Source: Syngnathus acus (taxonomy: Eukaryota > Chordata > Actinopteri > Syngnathiformes > Syngnathidae). Taken from it: a stretch of 64,000 nucleotides of DNA. The position numbers were made by a program, and so were the translations under genes. How positions within the stretch are numbered: the first letter of the stretch is position 1; every line of letters starts with the position of its first letter. The notes under the pieces were generated by a model. The model saw nothing but the letters and a program-made list of their open reading frames with translations, was not told the origin of the DNA and did not search any database. This document shows positions 60,259 through 64,000 of this stretch, piece by piece. The stretch spans positions 4,697,501 to 4,761,500 of the forward strand of contig NC_051103.1 of assembly GCF_901709675.1 (NCBI RefSeq), written 5' to 3'.

Positions 60259-60412
60259 ATGGCTGGGAAGGGCAACCCCATGCCGGGCCCGCACCTCAAC
60301 GGCTTCCCAATGCCCACCTACTCCTACTTCTTCCCTCACATGTTGGGGAGTTTGTCGCCGCCGGCTCTGCCAGGACTTCCTCTCAGCGGCTACAGCACGC
60401 CGTCGCCAGCCA
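60259..60412 (+). CDS. rara: Retinoic acid receptor alpha, first coding exon (isoform-1 type A/B region)
   Basis: RARA is a nuclear receptor that binds retinoic acid response elements with RXR and switches target genes when all-trans retinoic acid binds. The exon codes 51 residues plus one base, starting [10 protein letters not shown] and containing [20 protein letters not shown] and [10 protein letters not shown]. These match the activation-function-1 region of RARA isoform 1 ([29 protein letters not shown]). The last codon is split after its first base at A|GTAAGT, as at the RAR junction leading to TIETQ. The ATG has a good context (GTCATGG). RARB and RARG fit less well. The DNA-binding and ligand-binding exons are not seen before 64000, so most of the gene lies to the right. 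Which teleost duplicate (a or b) cannot be told. Confidence 0.9.
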
Positions 60413-62113
60413 GTAAGTCCAATTTTCTTTTGTCTCTCCGTGACGCGCGTGCGACCGAGCTCACACACGTGAGCGTCCTCTCGTCACTGATAGAGAGATG
60501 TGTGTTGGTAAACGGCTACGAATGCACGCCCACGTGCTCACACGGCCTCAAGCGCTGTCCTTTAGTTTATGAGCCACACACACACACAAATAAAAACATC
60601 AGCCAGGACAGCCGAGAAGACAAAAACTGGCAAGCCCTCCCGGAATAAACCTCTCACACACACACGCACGCGCGGGCGCGATCATTGTTGCCAACTTCTT
60701 TTTTTGCAGTCAATCATAAGCCGGGAGAACTGTCGCGCAAAGTTTCTCGTCTAAGTAGGTGAGAAAGTTTGTTTTCAAAAGAGATTGTCGCTGCAGTCGT
60801 GCGCAGACTCAAAAGTTAGGCCTGCTCTTCTCGCCGTGCTGCGAAATCCAACTTTTAAGATGATCAAAACAAATCTAATAAGGGAGGACGTGCATGTCGA
60901 CTGTCATTTCCTCACATTATGAACCCATTGAAAGTTTTGAACAAAAATCTTGCTTCACAGCTATGCAGCATTATGTTGCCTCAAGATTGAAAGATATTTT
61001 AAAGGCAATAACAACTTTTGAAAAATGATCCATACTGCTATTTTGGGCATTCTTCAAAAAAGTGCATGCATTCGTTTCAACTGCCAGTGACATTCCATTC
61101 CGTTCCATGTTTCCTTCTCCGAGGTCGGAAATTTCCGACTTCCCGCTTTTCTGGAACGCGGCAATAGTAGCCCGAGCTCCCGCTTCCATTTCCCCGCTGC
61201 GCCTCCCTCACAAAGACTGGCGCTTCCGTCAGATTCCCCCTTTTTACACGCTTGTGTGTATATGTGTGTGTGCTGGGCCACTTTCCCAGTGTTTGCGATA
61301 CGGGGCGGCAAGCTTCCCCTCTCGTGTGCCTGGACAAACATTTCCTGTCAGTAAACACCAGAGAGAGCTTGGGACACTTCCTCGCACATTTCTTCTGCCA
61401 CACACGAAAGCGTCAACAGTCTATGCCCACATCAGACATACCCCCCCCCATATTCCGTCACAGATACGCCGCAGCTAAGCCATCTCCAAGCTAATCCGCC
61501 GCTGAGAAGCGACGAAAGACGCTCGAGTTCCGAGCCAGTCGTTTCTCGACGTTGCCGAGAGAGGGATTTTCAGTCCGACAGATTGAGCCGAGGCTTTGGC
61601 CAGTCTCCCCCTGTCGCTATTTGTCAGCATCTCACCACCTCGAGCATCCCGTCTTACGTCTTTACATTATCTGATAGTCATCATGGGCTCGGGTTACACT
61701 CTGGAGCAGGTATTGATATTACATTTATTGCCCGGAGCTTTAACGCTTAACAGAGTATCATCACCGGGGAGCCGTCGCGCTGGTATCGAACTTCAACAAA
61801 TATTATTACACAGCCAATCAAATGTCTCATTACACACCACGGGCGCAACGTTTTCAATTAAAAAGCTTTCCAGACGCTCGCCCTGATGAAAACGGAGCCT
61901 GCAGGCAATAACCCGACCCGGCTATTGATCCCGTTCTTATCATTAATGCCTTCCATTGTCTGTCGCTATTAGATGAGCAAGGGAACCTGTTTTCAAAACG
62001 ATTTAAGAAACCTACTTTCGAATATTTTCAGACCTTAAGGAAGCGAAGCCATTAAGAAACCCATCGAGGCACGCGGTAGCCGTGAGTAAATATGGATATG
62101 CTAATCTTGGCTG

Positions 62114-62115
<2 letters not shown>

Positions 62116-62144
<29 letters not shown>
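62116..62144. repeat. (GT)n microsatellite
   Basis: About 14 uninterrupted GT units inside rara intron 1. Confidence 0.95.
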
Positions 62145-62147
<3 letters not shown>

Positions 62148-62301
62148 TGCTTCCTGGATGGACAGGTGGTTCCTCTCTGCCTCGGTGGTCCGCACGACTC
62201 GAGCGGGGCGACATGCAAGCGAGCTCCGTGGGTGGCGAAAATATACAAACACTCGGGATATAATGATGCTCGTGAGGTGCTCCCCGTTGGCAGCCGTCCA
62301 A

Positions 62302-62322
62302 TGTGTGTGTGTGTGTGTGTGT
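62302..62322. repeat. (TG)n microsatellite
   Basis: About 10 uninterrupted TG units inside rara intron 1. Confidence 0.95.
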
Positions 62323-63358
62323 CTTATGTGATTGACCCAAGAAAAAGAACCCAGCCGGAGGAGGTGCTTGTCATTATCGGAAAGCCATTGGAATGCCGCC
62401 GATACGTCCGATAGCGACAACGGAAGCTTATTAAAGACGGCGTGCCAATATGGCCGCCCGTCTCGCTTATTGACCTTGTTAATTAACTGTTATCGGAAGC
62501 TTGAAAAATGAAGCGAATCCCGCACGCCCCGTTCCCCTTTTTGTCATCCGAGCTCCCCCGCCGCATTTCCTCGGCCCACACTTTCCTCTTTCCTTCCCGA
62601 TATTCTCCTCATCTGTCCGCACTCTTCCACTTTAGACAGAGCTATCATTACCCGGCCACCTATTTACTCCCAGCCTGTTATTTTCCATTTTGCTTTGAGG
62701 CAACCTGGGGCCAAATCGCTGCCGGGAATACTTGATCCTAACCGCAGGATTTATCCCCGAGTGGCTTGGCAAGTGTGGTCCACTCTCTAAGCCCCCTTCT
62801 CTGTGTTTCCTTTCCTCGCTACGTCTTTCTTTCAATTTTTTCTTACATCCACGGCCGCTTATGCAAATCCCAGCCGAGCTGTCTACTCGTAATCCGGCGG
62901 ACGGCTTCATTCGGCGCCGGACGGCATCGTCTATTAGGTATCGTATCTAGGGTGAACATTCACACGAGGAGCGGCTAAGCCGTGGTTGGGCCGCGATTGG
63001 TTGAAAAACAGCAGGCTGTCGCTAGCGGCCTCGCGGCGCTCACTTGGCTAAACGCTGGCATCATCTCAATCTGATGTGCCAGCGAGAGTATTTTTTTTCT
63101 CTCTTCTCATCAAATCCCCCGCGAGGAAGTCAAGACAAGGGTAACGCGATAAGAACTCCTTTTTCTTCTCATCCCCCTCTCCTTCAGCGTGTATCCTTTC
63201 CTTCAACCCGTTCTCAACGTTGACCCCCTTTCTCCTTTCTTTTATCTCTCGTCCGCACACAAATATATACGGCTATCTCCTTAGCGGCCTTTAAGCGACG
63301 CCCGTCATAATTCACCCGCGCCGCATACATTCAAATGTCAATGAGGCGGCGTTCCTCT

Positions 63359-63398
63359 ATTGTCCTTTGATAAGCCGGGAATGACGACATCGATCAAA
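63359..63398. promoter_or_regulatory. rara: SOX/TCF-like motif cluster in rara intron 1
   Basis: ATTGT (63359-63363, SOX-type) directly precedes CCTTTGAT (63364-63371, TCF/LEF-type on the plus strand). GATCAAA (63392-63398) is a second TCF/LEF-type word on the other strand. The surrounding 150 bp is unique and CpG-containing. These are short motifs without conservation evidence. Confidence 0.3.
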
Positions 63399-64000
63399 AT
63401 ATAGGCCGCTTACCTAATGGAGGAGATGATGGAGGAAGGGAAAGGAGTTTTTAGGTGATGGGAGGGGGGAGCGGATTCCGAGCGGTTTCATGGATCCTCG
63501 CCCTCGGAGAGCGATTGAATTATCAAGCTTGTTGTCCGAGGGGGTTTGAGAGGGGAAAGCCCTTTTCTCAGCAGCTAATGCGCTTTTTTTTTTTCTTTCC
63601 AGCACAATGGCGGGCTGTGTTGTGCAAAAAGTTCTAAAGGAGCTCGGCCTGGCTTGCAGCTTATGGGGCCACCGGATTTATCGTGGCACCAGCCACCACA
63701 CGTAATCACGCGGCTAGCAATAGCATTAGCATCAATATTTGCCCAATTTAAAAAAAAATAATCATAATAATGATATTAGCTTTCAATAAAAGGAAACTCT
63801 GAAATCGTTGCTTTTTTTTCTCTCATTGTAATTAATTTTCACTTGATCTTTTTTCGTTTCTTCATTTCACGGATGTCTTTTTTTTTTCCCCCATCCCATT
63901 TTCTGTTCATTTACGATGAGAGGCAAACAGCTGTTGAGCACTGCGATCTGTGCTGCGAGGCACATGAAAGCGACTCGCTCCTCTTCTTCCCTTCTGGCGC

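Larger units (their letters stand above)
60413..64000 (+). other. rara: rara intron 1 (start), non-coding
   Basis: The intron starts with a strong donor (GTAAGTCC) and has no acceptor-exon match up to 64000. I looked for the isoform-2 first exon (MYES...-type) and did not find it. 60655-60680 is CA/CG-rich. 62430-62640 and 63270-63420 are non-repetitive and CpG-containing, with TCF/LEF-like words at the latter. Confidence 0.7.

Noticed and set aside
60247-60648. 133-codon plus-strand frame as a complete gene at the rara start
   Set aside because: Homology to RARA ends at the GTAAGT donor after 60412; the rest is intron read-through.

Overview
The window is vertebrate nuclear DNA, most probably from a teleost fish. 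The genes have many short exons with GT-AG introns, one gene is an animal-type selenoprotein with a SECIS element, and the intergenic DNA holds TTAGGG telomere-like repeats, hAT-type transposon remnants and many CA/TG microsatellites. I cannot name the species.

Layout. (1) 1-7135, minus strand: a Sec31 gene, closest by eye to SEC31B. It is a COPII outer-coat subunit with 23 coding exons in view; its 3' end lies beyond base 1. (2) 7304-8641, minus: ndufb8, a complex I accessory subunit, complete in five exons, with a perfect NRF1 palindrome just upstream. (3) 8922-10024, minus: a complete five-exon selenocysteine glutathione peroxidase with in-frame UGA, a SECIS candidate and a poly(A) signal. 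(4) 10406-13120: a composite repeat block. Two 153-bp inverted repeats enclose a 35-nt perfect palindrome, two identical 39-bp hAT-end-like direct repeats, 1.8 kb of telomere-like satellite with a roughly 209-bp higher-order unit, and the start of a BED-finger hAT transposase. (5) 13121-59855: about 47 kb with no protein-coding gene that I can support. It holds microsatellites, a 332-bp hAT MITE with a perfect 8-bp target duplication, GC-rich islands, CTCF-like motifs and stretches that look like candidate enhancers. (6) 59856-64000, plus strand: the 5' end of a retinoic acid receptor alpha gene. It has a leader exon with small upstream ORFs, the first coding exon (isoform-1 type A/B region) and the start of a long intron.

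The first three genes are housekeeping or metabolic genes on one strand (ER export, respiration, peroxide removal). SEC31B-NDUFB8 adjacency is known from human 10q24, whereas human RARA is at 17q21, so an evolutionary junction lies between ndufb8 and rara. The repeat block sits in that interval. The long non-coding stretch before rara fits the regulatory domain of a developmental transcription factor. That reading is inference, because conservation could not be tested here.
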